From Arthrobacter sp. (GTDB lineage: Bacteria; Actinomycetota; Actinomycetes; Actinomycetales; Micrococcaceae): 64,000 nucleotides of DNA. Of the stretch, positions 33,032-40,876 are shown one piece after another. The position numbers were made by a program, and so were the translations under genes. The notes under the pieces were generated by a model. The model was not told the DNA's origin. It did no database searches and saw nothing but the letters and a program-made list of their open reading frames with translations. Each line of letters opens with the position of its first letter. The first letter of the stretch is position 1. The stretch covers positions 267,659 through 331,658 of the forward strand of contig JAITLQ010000007.1 of NCBI GenBank assembly GCA_031277795.1, written 5' to 3'.

Positions 33032-33670
33032 CTACGCGCTCGGGGCCGCCCAGAGGGCGGCCAGGGGCGTGCCCAGCTCGGCCGCCATCGAGCGCAAGGC
33101 GGCGGGGGAGAGCCCGACGACGGCGTGGAAGTCGCCCTCCAGCCGGGTCACGAACGCCGCGGCGAGGCCGTCGACGGTGAAGGCGCCTGCGCATTCAAGC
33201 GGCTCGCCGCTGGCCACGTACGCGGCGATCTCCTCCTCGCTCACCTCGGCGAAGCCGACGGAGGTGGACACGAGCCGCGAGGCCTCGCGCCCGCTGGAGA
33301 CGTCGATGAGGTGATGGCCGGTGTGCAACACGCCGGTGCGGCCGCTCATGCCCCGCCAGCGTTCGATCGCCACGTGCGGTTCGTGGGGCTTGCCGTAGGC
33401 CACGCCGTCCAGCTCGAAGACCGAATCGCAGCCGAGCACGAGGCGGCCGGCGGCCTGCGGCGTGGCCGCCACGGCGCGCGCCTTGGCCGTGCCGAGGAGC
33501 TGCGCCTCCTCGCCGGGGCCGACGAACGTGCCGGCCGCCCGCCTCGCCTCGACCTCGGCCCGCTCGTCCACGTCGGGCGCCTGCGTGCCAAAGGCAAAGC
33601 CGGTCGAGGTCAGGATGCTGCGCCGCGAGGGCGAGGTGGAGGCGAGCAGGAGCACGGGCGTGGCGGTCAT
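33032..33670 (-). CDS. maf: Maf family nucleotide pyrophosphatase
   Basis: Hydrolyses non-canonical or modified nucleoside triphosphates. The 212-residue protein has the Maf N-terminus LLLASTSPSRRSILTSTG, the VDERAE region, then LGCDSVFELDG and a KPHEP motif, corresponding to the SxSxRR, E and D-containing Maf motifs. The SPSRR form is common in actinobacteria. ATG at 33670. It is placed next to the acyl-CoA carboxylase genes as in mycobacteria (accD5-accE5-maf). Confidence 0.93.
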   Translation of the reverse strand: MTATPVLLLASTSPSRRSILTSTGFAFGTQAPDVDERAEVEARRAAGTFVGPGEEAQLLGTAKARAVAATPQAAGRLVLGCDSVFELDGVAYGKPHEPHVAIERWRGMSGRTGVLHTGHHLIDVSSGREASRLVSTSVGFAEVSEEEIAAYVASGEPLECAGAFTVDGLAAAFVTRLEGDFHAVVGLSPAALRSMAAELGTPLAALWAAPSA

Positions 33671-33687
33671 GGCCCCAGGCTACGCGG

Positions 33688-33726
33688 AAGGGCCGGCCCC
33701 CGGAGTAACTCCGGGGGCCGGCCCTT
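33688..33726 (-). terminator. Palindrome between dctA-like and maf genes
   Basis: A perfect 18-bp stem AAGGGCCGGCCCCCGGAG with its complement and TAA loop, ending in CCTT. It lies 62 nt beyond the minus-strand dctA-like stop side and 18 nt upstream of maf, so it separates the two same-strand genes. Confidence 0.6.
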
Positions 33727-33788
33727 GCGTGCCTCGCGCGGACGGCGGTGCCGACCGCTGCGCGCCGCCGCAGGCGACGCGTTGGTGC

Positions 33789-35192
33789 CTAGCGGCCCGC
33801 GTTTGCCTCGGCGGCGGCCTCGGCCTCGATCGTCTCGTCCTCATCCTCGGAGGAGAAGACGTCGTTCGTGCGCTTGGCGTTGTAGACGCTCTCGTCGAGG
33901 ATGCCCTCGCGCTTGGCGACGATCGTGGGGACCAGTGCCTGGCCGGCCACGTTCAGCGCGGTGCGGCCCATGTCGATGATGGGATCGATGGCCAAGAGGA
34001 GGCCCACGCCGTCCAGGGGCAGGCCCAGGGTGGACAGGGTCAGCGTGAGCATGACCGTGGCGCCCGTGGTGCCGGCCGTGGCGGCCGAGCCGAGGACCGA
34101 GACCACCACGATCAGCACGTACTGCATGAGGCTCAGGTCGATGTTGTAGAACTGCGCAACAAAGATCGCGGCGATGGCCGGGTAGATCGCGGCGCAACCG
34201 TCCATCTTGGTCGTGGAGCCCAGCGGCACGGCGAAGGAGGCGTAGCCGGAGGGCACCCCGAGGTTGCGCTCGGTCACGCGCTGCGTGAGCGGCATGGTGC
34301 CCATGGAGGAGCGCGAGACGAAGCCCATCTGGACGGCGGGCCACACGCCGGAGAAGTACTGCTTCACGGAGAGGCCGTGCAGGCGCACGATGATCGGGTA
34401 GACCACGAAGAGGATGATCGCGAGGCCGACATAGATGGCAACCACGAACTTCACGAGCGTGCCCATGGTGGTCCAGCCGTAGGTGGCCACGGCGTTGCCG
34501 ATGAGGCCGGCGGTGCCGATCGGGGCCAGGCGGATGATCCACCACAGCACCTTCTGCACCACCTTCAGCGTGGAGCGGGAGAAGCTCACGAAGCCCTCGG
34601 CCTTCTTGCCCAGCTTGAGGGCGGCGATGCCGATGGCGATGGAGATGACCAGGATCTGCAGCACGTTGAATGACACCGAGGCGCTCAAGGCGCCCGTGGC
34701 CGCATCGGCCTTCACACCGGCCTGCAGGCCAAGGAAGTTGGACGGAATGAGGCCCTGGATGAAGGCGAGCCAGTCGCCCGTCTTGCCCTCGTAGGCCTCG
34801 GGGGTCTCGAGGCCGGTGTGCGCGCCCGGCTGGAAGACCAGGCCGATGGCGATGCCGACCAGCACGGCGATGAACGCGGTGATGGCGAACCATAGGATCG
34901 TCTTCCAGGCCAGGCGGGCCGCGTTGGTCACCTTGGCGAGGTTGGCGATGGAGGCCACCACGGCAAAGAAGATCAGCGGCGGCACGGCGGCCATCAGCAG
35001 CTTCACGTAGCTGGAGCCGACGATCTGCAGGAGCTGGCCCCAGCCGTTGGGATCCTTGGCGGTGGAGCCGGTGGCGAGCGCGAGCAGGCCGAGGAGGAAG
35101 CCGAGCACGAGGCCGGCGATGATCTGGTAGCCGAAGTTCCCGGTCCAGGCGGGAAGGCGGCGCTTCTTCAAGGGGGTGTTTGTCGAGGTCAC
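33789..35192 (-). CDS. Dicarboxylate/amino acid:cation symporter (DAACS family)
   Basis: A Na+- or H+-coupled carrier of the glutamate/aspartate/C4-dicarboxylate family, 467 residues with about 8 membrane helices and two re-entrant loops. Family marks include FFAVVASIANL, the serine-rich SRSSMGTMPLTQ loop, PLGSTTKMDGCA, and the TAGTTGATVMLTLTLSTLGLPLDG segment ending in DPIIDMGRTALNVAGQ. The C-terminus is acidic (SSEDEDETIEAEA). GTG at 35192 appears leaderless: a -10 TAGCGT ends 6 nt upstream. The exact substrate cannot be decided. An inverted repeat overlaps its promoter. Confidence 0.9.
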   Translation of the reverse strand: MTSTNTPLKKRRLPAWTGNFGYQIIAGLVLGFLLGLLALATGSTAKDPNGWGQLLQIVGSSYVKLLMAAVPPLIFFAVVASIANLAKVTNAARLAWKTILWFAITAFIAVLVGIAIGLVFQPGAHTGLETPEAYEGKTGDWLAFIQGLIPSNFLGLQAGVKADAATGALSASVSFNVLQILVISIAIGIAALKLGKKAEGFVSFSRSTLKVVQKVLWWIIRLAPIGTAGLIGNAVATYGWTTMGTLVKFVVAIYVGLAIILFVVYPIIVRLHGLSVKQYFSGVWPAVQMGFVSRSSMGTMPLTQRVTERNLGVPSGYASFAVPLGSTTKMDGCAAIYPAIAAIFVAQFYNIDLSLMQYVLIVVVSVLGSAATAGTTGATVMLTLTLSTLGLPLDGVGLLLAIDPIIDMGRTALNVAGQALVPTIVAKREGILDESVYNAKRTNDVFSSEDEDETIEAEAAAEANAGR

Positions 35193-35228
35193 CCTGAAAC
35201 GCTAGGTCCGGCACCTAGCACAACCCAA
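35193..35228 (-). promoter_or_regulatory. Promoter and operator-like repeat of the DAACS symporter gene
   Basis: On the minus strand, -35 TTGGGT (35223-35228) and -10 TAGCGT (35199-35204) are 18 bp apart and the GTG follows 6 nt later, indicating a leaderless transcript. A perfect inverted repeat GCTAGGT-CCGGC-ACCTAGC (35201-35219) fills the spacer and overlaps the -10, and a further CCTAGGTG lies at 35250-35257. This is an arrangement typical of repressor control. Confidence 0.55.
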
Positions 35229-35468
35229 GCCAATGTGTCCAAATGTGACGCCTAGGTGAAGTGTGTCTCTCAGGCAATTCACCAGGAATAAATCGTCACA
35301 TGGCGCGGAGCGTGGAGGGGCACCTCGGCGCCGCCGGGGCTGGACCGGGTGCCGGCCGGCGAGCAGACTGACCGTGAGCGGCGAGCGGTCGTCGCACGCC
35401 CCGGCGGGGCGCACCGGCAGCGGCGCGCCAGGAGCCGGGCCGGCAGAGAAGCAGGCAAGGGGAACATC

Positions 35469-35825
35469 ATGGCCATTGATCCGTTGGATGTTGACGCCGG
35501 GGCGCCCCCGAGCGGCACCGGCTGTCAGGAGTGTGTGACGCAGGGCGGGTGGTGGGTCCACCTGCGCCGCTGCGCCCTGTGCGGGCACATCGGCTGCTGC
35601 GATTCATCGCCCTCGCAGCACGCCACGGCCCACTTTGCCGCCACCGGGCACCCGCTCATGCGCAGCTTCGAACCGGGCGAAACGTGGTGGTGGGACTACC
35701 GCACCCGGGAGCTGATCGAGTCCGGGCCGGAGCTCGCGCCGCCCGAGTCGCGGCCGGCCTCGCAGGCGGCGCCCGGCCCGGCCGAGCGCCTGCCCCAGAA
35801 CTGGCGGGAGCTGATCCACCGATGA
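35469..35825 (+). CDS. UBP-type zinc finger protein
   Basis: A 118-residue protein consisting mostly of a UBP (BUZ) zinc finger: GCQECVTQGGWWVHLRRCALCGHIGCCDSSPSQHATAHFAATGHPLMRSFEPGETWWWDY, with cysteines and histidines in the family spacing. In eukaryotes this domain binds the ubiquitin C-terminus. Bacterial stand-alone versions are common in actinobacteria and unexplained. ATG at 35469 with GGGGAA upstream. Its stop overlaps the next ATG (ATGA), so it is translationally coupled to an FAD oxidoreductase, a pairing that suggests a joint function (inference). Confidence 0.9.
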   Translation: MAIDPLDVDAGAPPSGTGCQECVTQGGWWVHLRRCALCGHIGCCDSSPSQHATAHFAATGHPLMRSFEPGETWWWDYRTRELIESGPELAPPESRPASQAAPGPAERLPQNWRELIHR

Positions 35826-37093
35826 GTCTCCTGCCGCAGAACGGACGCCTCGTGGTGGTGGGAGGCGGCCTCGCCGCGGCCAAGGCCGTGGAGGCGGCGC
35901 TGGCCTGCGGCTTCGAGGGCACCACGGTGCTCGTGGCGGCCGAGGCGCATCTTCCCTACGAGCGGCCGCCCCTGAGCAAGGACTACCTGCGCGGCGAGGC
36001 GGAGTTCGCGGCGCAGCTCGTGCACGACGACGCGTGGTACCGGGAGCGCTTCGTCGACGTGCGCACGGGGGTGCGGGCGGAGCGCATCGACCGCGAAGCG
36101 CGCCGGCTCGTGCTCGAGGGCGGCGAGCCGATCGCCTACGACGCGCTCGTGCTGGCCACCGGTTCCGTGCCCCGGCTCCCGGCGATCCCCGGCGAGCGGG
36201 CCCGCGGGGTGACGGTCCTGCGTAGCAAGGAGGACGCCGACGCCCTGCGCGGCGAACTGCGTCACGGCGCCCGCCTCGTGGTGGTCGGTGGCGGCTGGAT
36301 CGGGCTCGAGGCGGCCGCCTCGGCGCGGGCCCTCGGCTCCGAGGTGACGGTCGTGATCCGCGGGGAGGAACCGCTCGCACGGGTGCTCGGGACCGAGCTT
36401 GGACGCTTCTACGCCGCGCTGCACGAGGAGCACGGCGTGCGGCTGGTGCGCGGGGACACCGTGGTGGAGGTCCTCGCCCCGGGCGGCGCGGTCGAGGGGG
36501 TGCTGCTCGCCTCCGGTCAGCGCCTTCCCGCGGACGCGGTGCTCTTCGGCATCGGCGCCGATCCGGCCGTGGGCTTGGCCGGTGGGGCCGGGCTCGAGCT
36601 GGGCGACGGGGTGCTCGTCAACGAGGTGTTCCAGACCTCCGACCCGGCCATCTGCGCCGTGGGCGACATCGCCAACTACCCCCACCCCCGCCACGGGCGG
36701 CTGCGGGTGGAGCACTGGGACGCTGCGCTGCACCAGCCGGCCACGGCCGTCGCCGCCCTCCTCGGCTCCCCGCGGGCCCACGATCGCGAGCCGTACTTCT
36801 TCTCCGACCAATACGACGTCGGCATGGAGTACGTGGGCCACGTTCCCGATCCGGCAGCGACGCGCGTGCTGATCCGCGGGGACTTGGCCGCCCGGGAGTT
36901 TGTGGCCCTGTGGCTCTCCGCGGAGGACACCCTGCTCGCCTCGATGAACGTCAACGTCTGGGACGTCGTGGACGAGGTGCTCCCGCTCATCCGCTCCGGG
37001 GTGAAGCTCTGTCCACTGCGCCTCGCGGACCCCACCGTTCCCTGGGACCAGACCACGGCGGATCAGCGGATCCCGCCCGCGCCGCCGGAGTGA
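35822..37093 (+). CDS. FAD-dependent ferredoxin reductase-like oxidoreductase
   Basis: A 423-residue NAD(P)H/FAD oxidoreductase of the ferredoxin/rubredoxin reductase type. FAD motif VVVGGGLAAAKAVEAAL starts near residue 10, LPYERPPLSKDYLRGE follows, NAD motif VVVGGGWIGLEAAASARALG lies near 155, and the second FAD motif AVGDIANYPHP near 280. The C-terminal reductase domain (YDVGMEYVGH) is last. It probably passes electrons from NAD(P)H to a small electron carrier; none is encoded adjacent. ATG overlaps the stop of the zinc finger gene by 4 nt. It ends convergent to the DUF885 gene, with a palindrome between. Confidence 0.92.
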   Translation: MSLLPQNGRLVVVGGGLAAAKAVEAALACGFEGTTVLVAAEAHLPYERPPLSKDYLRGEAEFAAQLVHDDAWYRERFVDVRTGVRAERIDREARRLVLEGGEPIAYDALVLATGSVPRLPAIPGERARGVTVLRSKEDADALRGELRHGARLVVVGGGWIGLEAAASARALGSEVTVVIRGEEPLARVLGTELGRFYAALHEEHGVRLVRGDTVVEVLAPGGAVEGVLLASGQRLPADAVLFGIGADPAVGLAGGAGLELGDGVLVNEVFQTSDPAICAVGDIANYPHPRHGRLRVEHWDAALHQPATAVAALLGSPRAHDREPYFFSDQYDVGMEYVGHVPDPAATRVLIRGDLAAREFVALWLSAEDTLLASMNVNVWDVVDEVLPLIRSGVKLCPLRLADPTVPWDQTTADQRIPPAPPE

Positions 37094-37166
37094 GCCCGCC
37101 CGCCGCCGTGGGACGGCCCGGCGGGAGTCGGCTCGCCCGCCCCGGGCGTGGCGGAACGCCAAGGGA

Positions 37167-37217
37167 ACGACGACGCGGCGGCTCCTTTCGATGCGAAAGG
37201 CGCCGCCGCGTCGTCGT
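37167..37217. terminator. 24-bp palindrome between convergent genes
   Basis: Arms 37167-37190 and 37194-37217 pair at 23 of 24 positions around ATG. The scaffold ACGACGACGCGG...CCTTTCG-NNN-CGAAAGG...CCGCGTCGTCGT is the same as at 10090-10144. It lies between the reductase (plus) and DUF885 (minus) genes, the expected place for a bidirectional terminator. Confidence 0.75.
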
Positions 37218-37227
37218 GCGGTGGGCG

Positions 37228-38904
37228 TCAGGCGCCCAGGAGGGCGCGGTGCAGCGAATCGAGGCCCATGGAGCCCAGGCGCAGGGCGCGGGTGTGGAAG
37301 GCCTTGAGGTCGAAGTCGGCGCCCTCGCGGCGCGCCACCTCGTCACGGATCTGCTCCCAGAGGCGCTGTCCGATCTTGTAGGACGGGGCCTGCCCCGGCC
37401 AGCCGAGGTAGCGCAGGAACTCGAAGCGGATCCGGCCCTCCGACTCGAACATGTTGGCCTTGAGGAACTCCCAGCCCTTGTCGGCGTCCCAGGTGCCGGA
37501 ACCCCAGCGCTCCGGCACCTCGAGCTCGAGGTGCACGCCGATGTCGAAGACGACGCGGGCGGCGCGCAGGCGTTGGCCGTCCAGCATGCCGAGGCGGTCG
37601 CCCGGATCGGAGAGGTAACCGAGCTGTTCCATGAGCCGCTCGGCGTACAGGGCCCAGCCCTCGCCGTGGCCGGACACCCACACGGCCTGGGAGCGGTAGT
37701 CGTTGAGCTCGTCGCCGGCGATCAGGGCGGTGGCGCACTGCAGGTGATGCCCGGGGACGCCCTCGTGGTAGACGGTGCTCGTCTCCGCCCAGGTCTGGAA
37801 GTCGGTCTCGCCCTCCGGCACCGACCACCACATGCGCCCGGGGCGCGCGAAGTCGGAGCTCGGCGGCGTGTAGTAGATGCCGCCCTCTTGCGTGGGGGCG
37901 ATCATGCACTCGAGGCGGTCCATGGGGGCCTCGATGTCGAAGTGCGTGCCGGCCAGGTCCTTGAGGGCGGCGTCCGACTTGGCCTGCATCCAGGCCCGCA
38001 GGGCGTCGGTGCCGTGCAGGGCCCGCTCCGGATCGGCGTTGAGGACCTCGCGGGCGCGCTCGATGCTCGCGCCGGCCTCGATCTCGTCTGCCACCGCCTC
38101 CTGCTCGGCGATGATCTTCTCGAGCTCGGCCACGCCCCAGGCGTAGGTCTCCTCGAGGTCCACCTCGGCGCCCAGGAACTCCCTGGACATGAGCGAGTAG
38201 TACTCGCGCCCCACGGCGTCCTTCTCCGGGGCGTGCTTGCGCAAACGTTCGCTGAGGTACGCGGCGAGCTCGAGGTAGGCGACCTTGGCCGCGGCGACGA
38301 TCGAGGCGAAGGAGACGCTGAAGTCGGTGTCGGAGGTGGGGGCCTGGGCGAGCAGCTCGTCGAAGTAACCGCCGTCGGCGGCGTAGGCGCGGCACTGCGA
38401 GGCGACCTCGTCCACCTGGCGCACGGCGGCGACGCGGCCGGCCGCGCGCGAGGCCTCGAGGGACTCCGTGAACTCGGCCAGCGCCTGCGGAAGGTGGGCC
38501 AGGCGGTTGGCGACGTGCGCCCAGTCCTCCGCGCTCTCCTGGGGCATGAGGTCCAGCAGATTGCGCACCGACTGGGGCACCGACTCCAGGTTGTTCAGCG
38601 GGGTGACGCCGGAGTCGATGATCTCCACCTCGAGGCCGAGGCGCTCGCGCATGACGTCGATCGTCACGGCGTCGACCGTGTCGACCGGCTGCGCTGCTGC
38701 GAGGGCCTCGAGCGTGCGCACCAGCAGGGCGCGGCGCGCGGCGGTGCCGGCGGGCGAATGGTCGTCGTAGGTGTCCGGGGCGTCCGGGCGGCCGAGGGCG
38801 GTGGCCAGCTCGGGGCTCAGGGCGAGGGAGGCGGTCAGGAAGTCGTTCGCGATGGCGTCGACGGCTGAGGGGGCGCGATGCGCGGTGTCGTGGCTCACGT
38901 TCAC
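37228..38904 (-). CDS. DUF885 family putative metallopeptidase
   Basis: A cytoplasmic DUF885 protein of 558 residues, a family related to M3-like/gluzincin peptidases. The likely zinc motif is YHEGVPGHHLQ near residue 379, a HExxxxHH variant typical of the family. WVSGHGEGWALYAERLMEQLG near 405-425 supplies the downstream glutamate, and YKIGQRLWEQIRDEVA lies at the end. Acts probably as an oligopeptidase; the substrate is unknown. GTG at 38904. No signal peptide. It is one of the longer monocistronic genes here. Confidence 0.9.
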   Translation of the reverse strand: MNVSHDTAHRAPSAVDAIANDFLTASLALSPELATALGRPDAPDTYDDHSPAGTAARRALLVRTLEALAAAQPVDTVDAVTIDVMRERLGLEVEIIDSGVTPLNNLESVPQSVRNLLDLMPQESAEDWAHVANRLAHLPQALAEFTESLEASRAAGRVAAVRQVDEVASQCRAYAADGGYFDELLAQAPTSDTDFSVSFASIVAAAKVAYLELAAYLSERLRKHAPEKDAVGREYYSLMSREFLGAEVDLEETYAWGVAELEKIIAEQEAVADEIEAGASIERAREVLNADPERALHGTDALRAWMQAKSDAALKDLAGTHFDIEAPMDRLECMIAPTQEGGIYYTPPSSDFARPGRMWWSVPEGETDFQTWAETSTVYHEGVPGHHLQCATALIAGDELNDYRSQAVWVSGHGEGWALYAERLMEQLGYLSDPGDRLGMLDGQRLRAARVVFDIGVHLELEVPERWGSGTWDADKGWEFLKANMFESEGRIRFEFLRYLGWPGQAPSYKIGQRLWEQIRDEVARREGADFDLKAFHTRALRLGSMGLDSLHRALLGA

Positions 38905-38952
38905 TAGCCTAGCCCGCCGGGGCGACGGCGGCCGGGTGGCTCGGCGCGGCGG

Positions 38953-40521
38953 CTACAGGCTCGGACGAACGACCAGCAACCCGCCCGGTTCGCCGAGGTT
39001 CAGGTCCGTGGCCCGCAGGCTGATGACGTCACCGGAGCAGGCCGGGGTGGAGCGGTCGCTCGCCTCCCCCATCCAGCGCAGGGCGGAACCGTCCCCTGGG
39101 AGCCAGAACACCACGGGGTCGGAGCCCCACGCGGTGTCCTGGAGGATCGCCGTGCCGCTCTTGCACACCGCCGCCCTGGCGACGAGCCGCGTCTCGGACG
39201 TGGGCCGCACCAGGGGGAGGAGCCGGTTGGCGGTGCGCTCCTCGGTGTTCAGGACCAGGAGCTGGGTGCGCTGGCGCAGCACCACCCGGTCCGGGCCGGC
39301 GGCGATGAGCGCCACGGACTCCAGGGGGCGCCCCTGCTCGTCCACCAGGCCCATGCCGTCCCCGTTGGAGGCCTCGTACCTCTTCATGCCGCGCACCGCC
39401 TCGGCCCGCGCCACCTTCAGCAGGGTCTGCGCGCCCCCGCCCGGGGAGAGGCGCGCGATCGAGGAGACGAGCGGCATCTGGCCGTAGGAGAACTCGTCGT
39501 CGGTGGTGTCGTCGAAGTAGCGCTCGAAGACGATGGACCCGCCCGCGCCGACGGGCGCCCCGGCGTTCTTGGCGACGAGCTTCGGCTCGCCGCCCCCGGC
39601 GGGGACGGAAAACAGGGAGGGGAGCCCGGAGGGTTCCGTCGCATCGTAGGTGGAGAAGTAGACCCGGCCGTTGAGAGTGACCCCGCCGGAGGGAGCCTGG
39701 AGGGCCGGCTCCTCCTGGCCGCTCACGAGGAGCGTCGTGTTCCTTTCGCCGGGGGCCCAGGAGTGCAGCGACCAGGGCTGCGCCTCCTCGTCCTCGGAAA
39801 AGCGGTACCCGTCGTCGAGCCAGTACAGCCTGTCCTCCGCCGCCCACACCGGCGTGCTGCCGTAGAAGTAGCTCTGGGCCACCACCTCCGGCCCCCCGTG
39901 CCACCGCTTGGCATCGACGTAGCCGGCGCGGCTGGCTGCCGGTGTCCCGCTGAAGTCGCCCGTGACCAGCTCGTCGGAGACGGCCACCGCCAGCACGCGC
40001 CCCAGCGAGCCGTCGGCGGCGGCGTCGCTGAAGGGGTAGACGGTGTAGCCCTGGGGCGCACCGGCGATCTCGTCCCGGAAGCGGTCGTCGACGTCGGTGT
40101 GCAACTGCGTGGAACCGAGCCGGCGGGCTTGGTTGAGGGCGAGCACATCGAGCGTGACGGGGCTGCCGTCCGGCCAGGTCAGGCCGGCGCTCTTGGTGCC
40201 CACGGCCAGCGGGGACCCCGTCCCGTGATCGAGCTCCGGACGGTCGGGGAGCGCCGCGGAGTCGGCGGGGTGCTCCGTGCCCGACGACGCGGTCGCCGGG
40301 CCCTCGACCTGAACGACGTCGGGGGCGGAGTCGCCGCCCGTGGCCTCGGCGCCGGGGTCCTCGCGGCCCGGATCGCCCCCGGCGGTCGCGGAGGAGGCCG
40401 TGTCTGCCGGCGAGCCCGTGCCGCTGGTGGTGCCGGTGTCCGTGCCGGCGGAGGGCGGGGTGCACGCGCTCAGCATGAGTGCCGCGGCCATCGCCGTCGC
40501 CGCCACCGCGACCCTGCCCAT
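38953..40521 (-). CDS. Secreted lipoprotein, possibly beta-propeller
   Basis: A 522-residue lipoprotein: short basic N-terminus, hydrophobic stretch and lipobox LMLSAC, then a Thr/Gly/Ser/Asp-rich linker to about residue 100. The remainder alternates short beta-strand blocks with Trp/Tyr/Gly turns (YWLDDGYRFSEDE, LYSFSVPAGGGEPKLV-like stretches and PLGSIARLSPGG-like repeats), suggesting a propeller that senses or binds an extracellular ligand. I do not recognise a named family. ATG at 40521 follows GAGGGGG. It lies downstream of accE on the same strand but separated by a weak hairpin, so co-transcription is uncertain. Confidence 0.72.
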   Translation of the reverse strand: MGRVAVAATAMAAALMLSACTPPSAGTDTGTTSGTGSPADTASSATAGGDPGREDPGAEATGGDSAPDVVQVEGPATASSGTEHPADSAALPDRPELDHGTGSPLAVGTKSAGLTWPDGSPVTLDVLALNQARRLGSTQLHTDVDDRFRDEIAGAPQGYTVYPFSDAAADGSLGRVLAVAVSDELVTGDFSGTPAASRAGYVDAKRWHGGPEVVAQSYFYGSTPVWAAEDRLYWLDDGYRFSEDEEAQPWSLHSWAPGERNTTLLVSGQEEPALQAPSGGVTLNGRVYFSTYDATEPSGLPSLFSVPAGGGEPKLVAKNAGAPVGAGGSIVFERYFDDTTDDEFSYGQMPLVSSIARLSPGGGAQTLLKVARAEAVRGMKRYEASNGDGMGLVDEQGRPLESVALIAAGPDRVVLRQRTQLLVLNTEERTANRLLPLVRPTSETRLVARAAVCKSGTAILQDTAWGSDPVVFWLPGDGSALRWMGEASDRSTPACSGDVISLRATDLNLGEPGGLLVVRPSL

Positions 40522-40545
40522 GCGTCCCCCTCGCGTCAGAAATGA

Positions 40546-40581
40546 CCGGGCGGAACCGGCCCAACGGTCGGCCCCGCCCGG
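40546..40581 (-). terminator. Weak hairpin after accE
   Basis: CCGGGCGG (40546-40553) pairs with CCGCCCGG (40574-40581), with possible inner pairing; no T-run on the minus strand. It separates accE from the lipoprotein gene. Confidence 0.35.
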
Positions 40582-40615
40582 GGCGTTCAGCCTAGTGCAC
40601 GAGGTGTGGCTTGGT

Positions 40616-40876
40616 TCACCTTCCGCGGGCGCGCCACGCGCCCGGAACGGCCATGAGCCGGGAGCGAAGCCGCGCCGAGCGGCGCAGCACGTCGCTGCGC
40701 GTCGCCTCCTTCGGCTCCTCGTCGCCGGCGGAGGCGGAGGCTGCGGCCACGAGCACCGCGGTGACCGCTGCGAGCTCCTCGGCGGTTGGCTCGCCGCGCA
40801 CCACGCGCAGGAACGGGGCGTCCTCGACCTGGCCGGGCGCCTCCGGCTCGGCCCAGGGCTTGCGTGCCGCGCTCAC
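40616..40876 (-). CDS. accE: Acyl-CoA carboxylase epsilon subunit
   Basis: An 86-residue actinobacteria-specific subunit that stabilises the alpha-beta carboxylase complex. It has the typical sequence [25 protein letters not shown] in the middle, between variable ends, and a basic C-terminal [14 protein letters not shown] stretch. GTG at 40876 overlaps the accD stop (GTGA), the usual coupled arrangement. Confidence 0.92.
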   Translation of the reverse strand: MSAARKPWAEPEAPGQVEDAPFLRVVRGEPTAEELAAVTAVLVAAASASAGDEEPKEATRSDVLRRSARLRSRLMAVPGAWRARGR

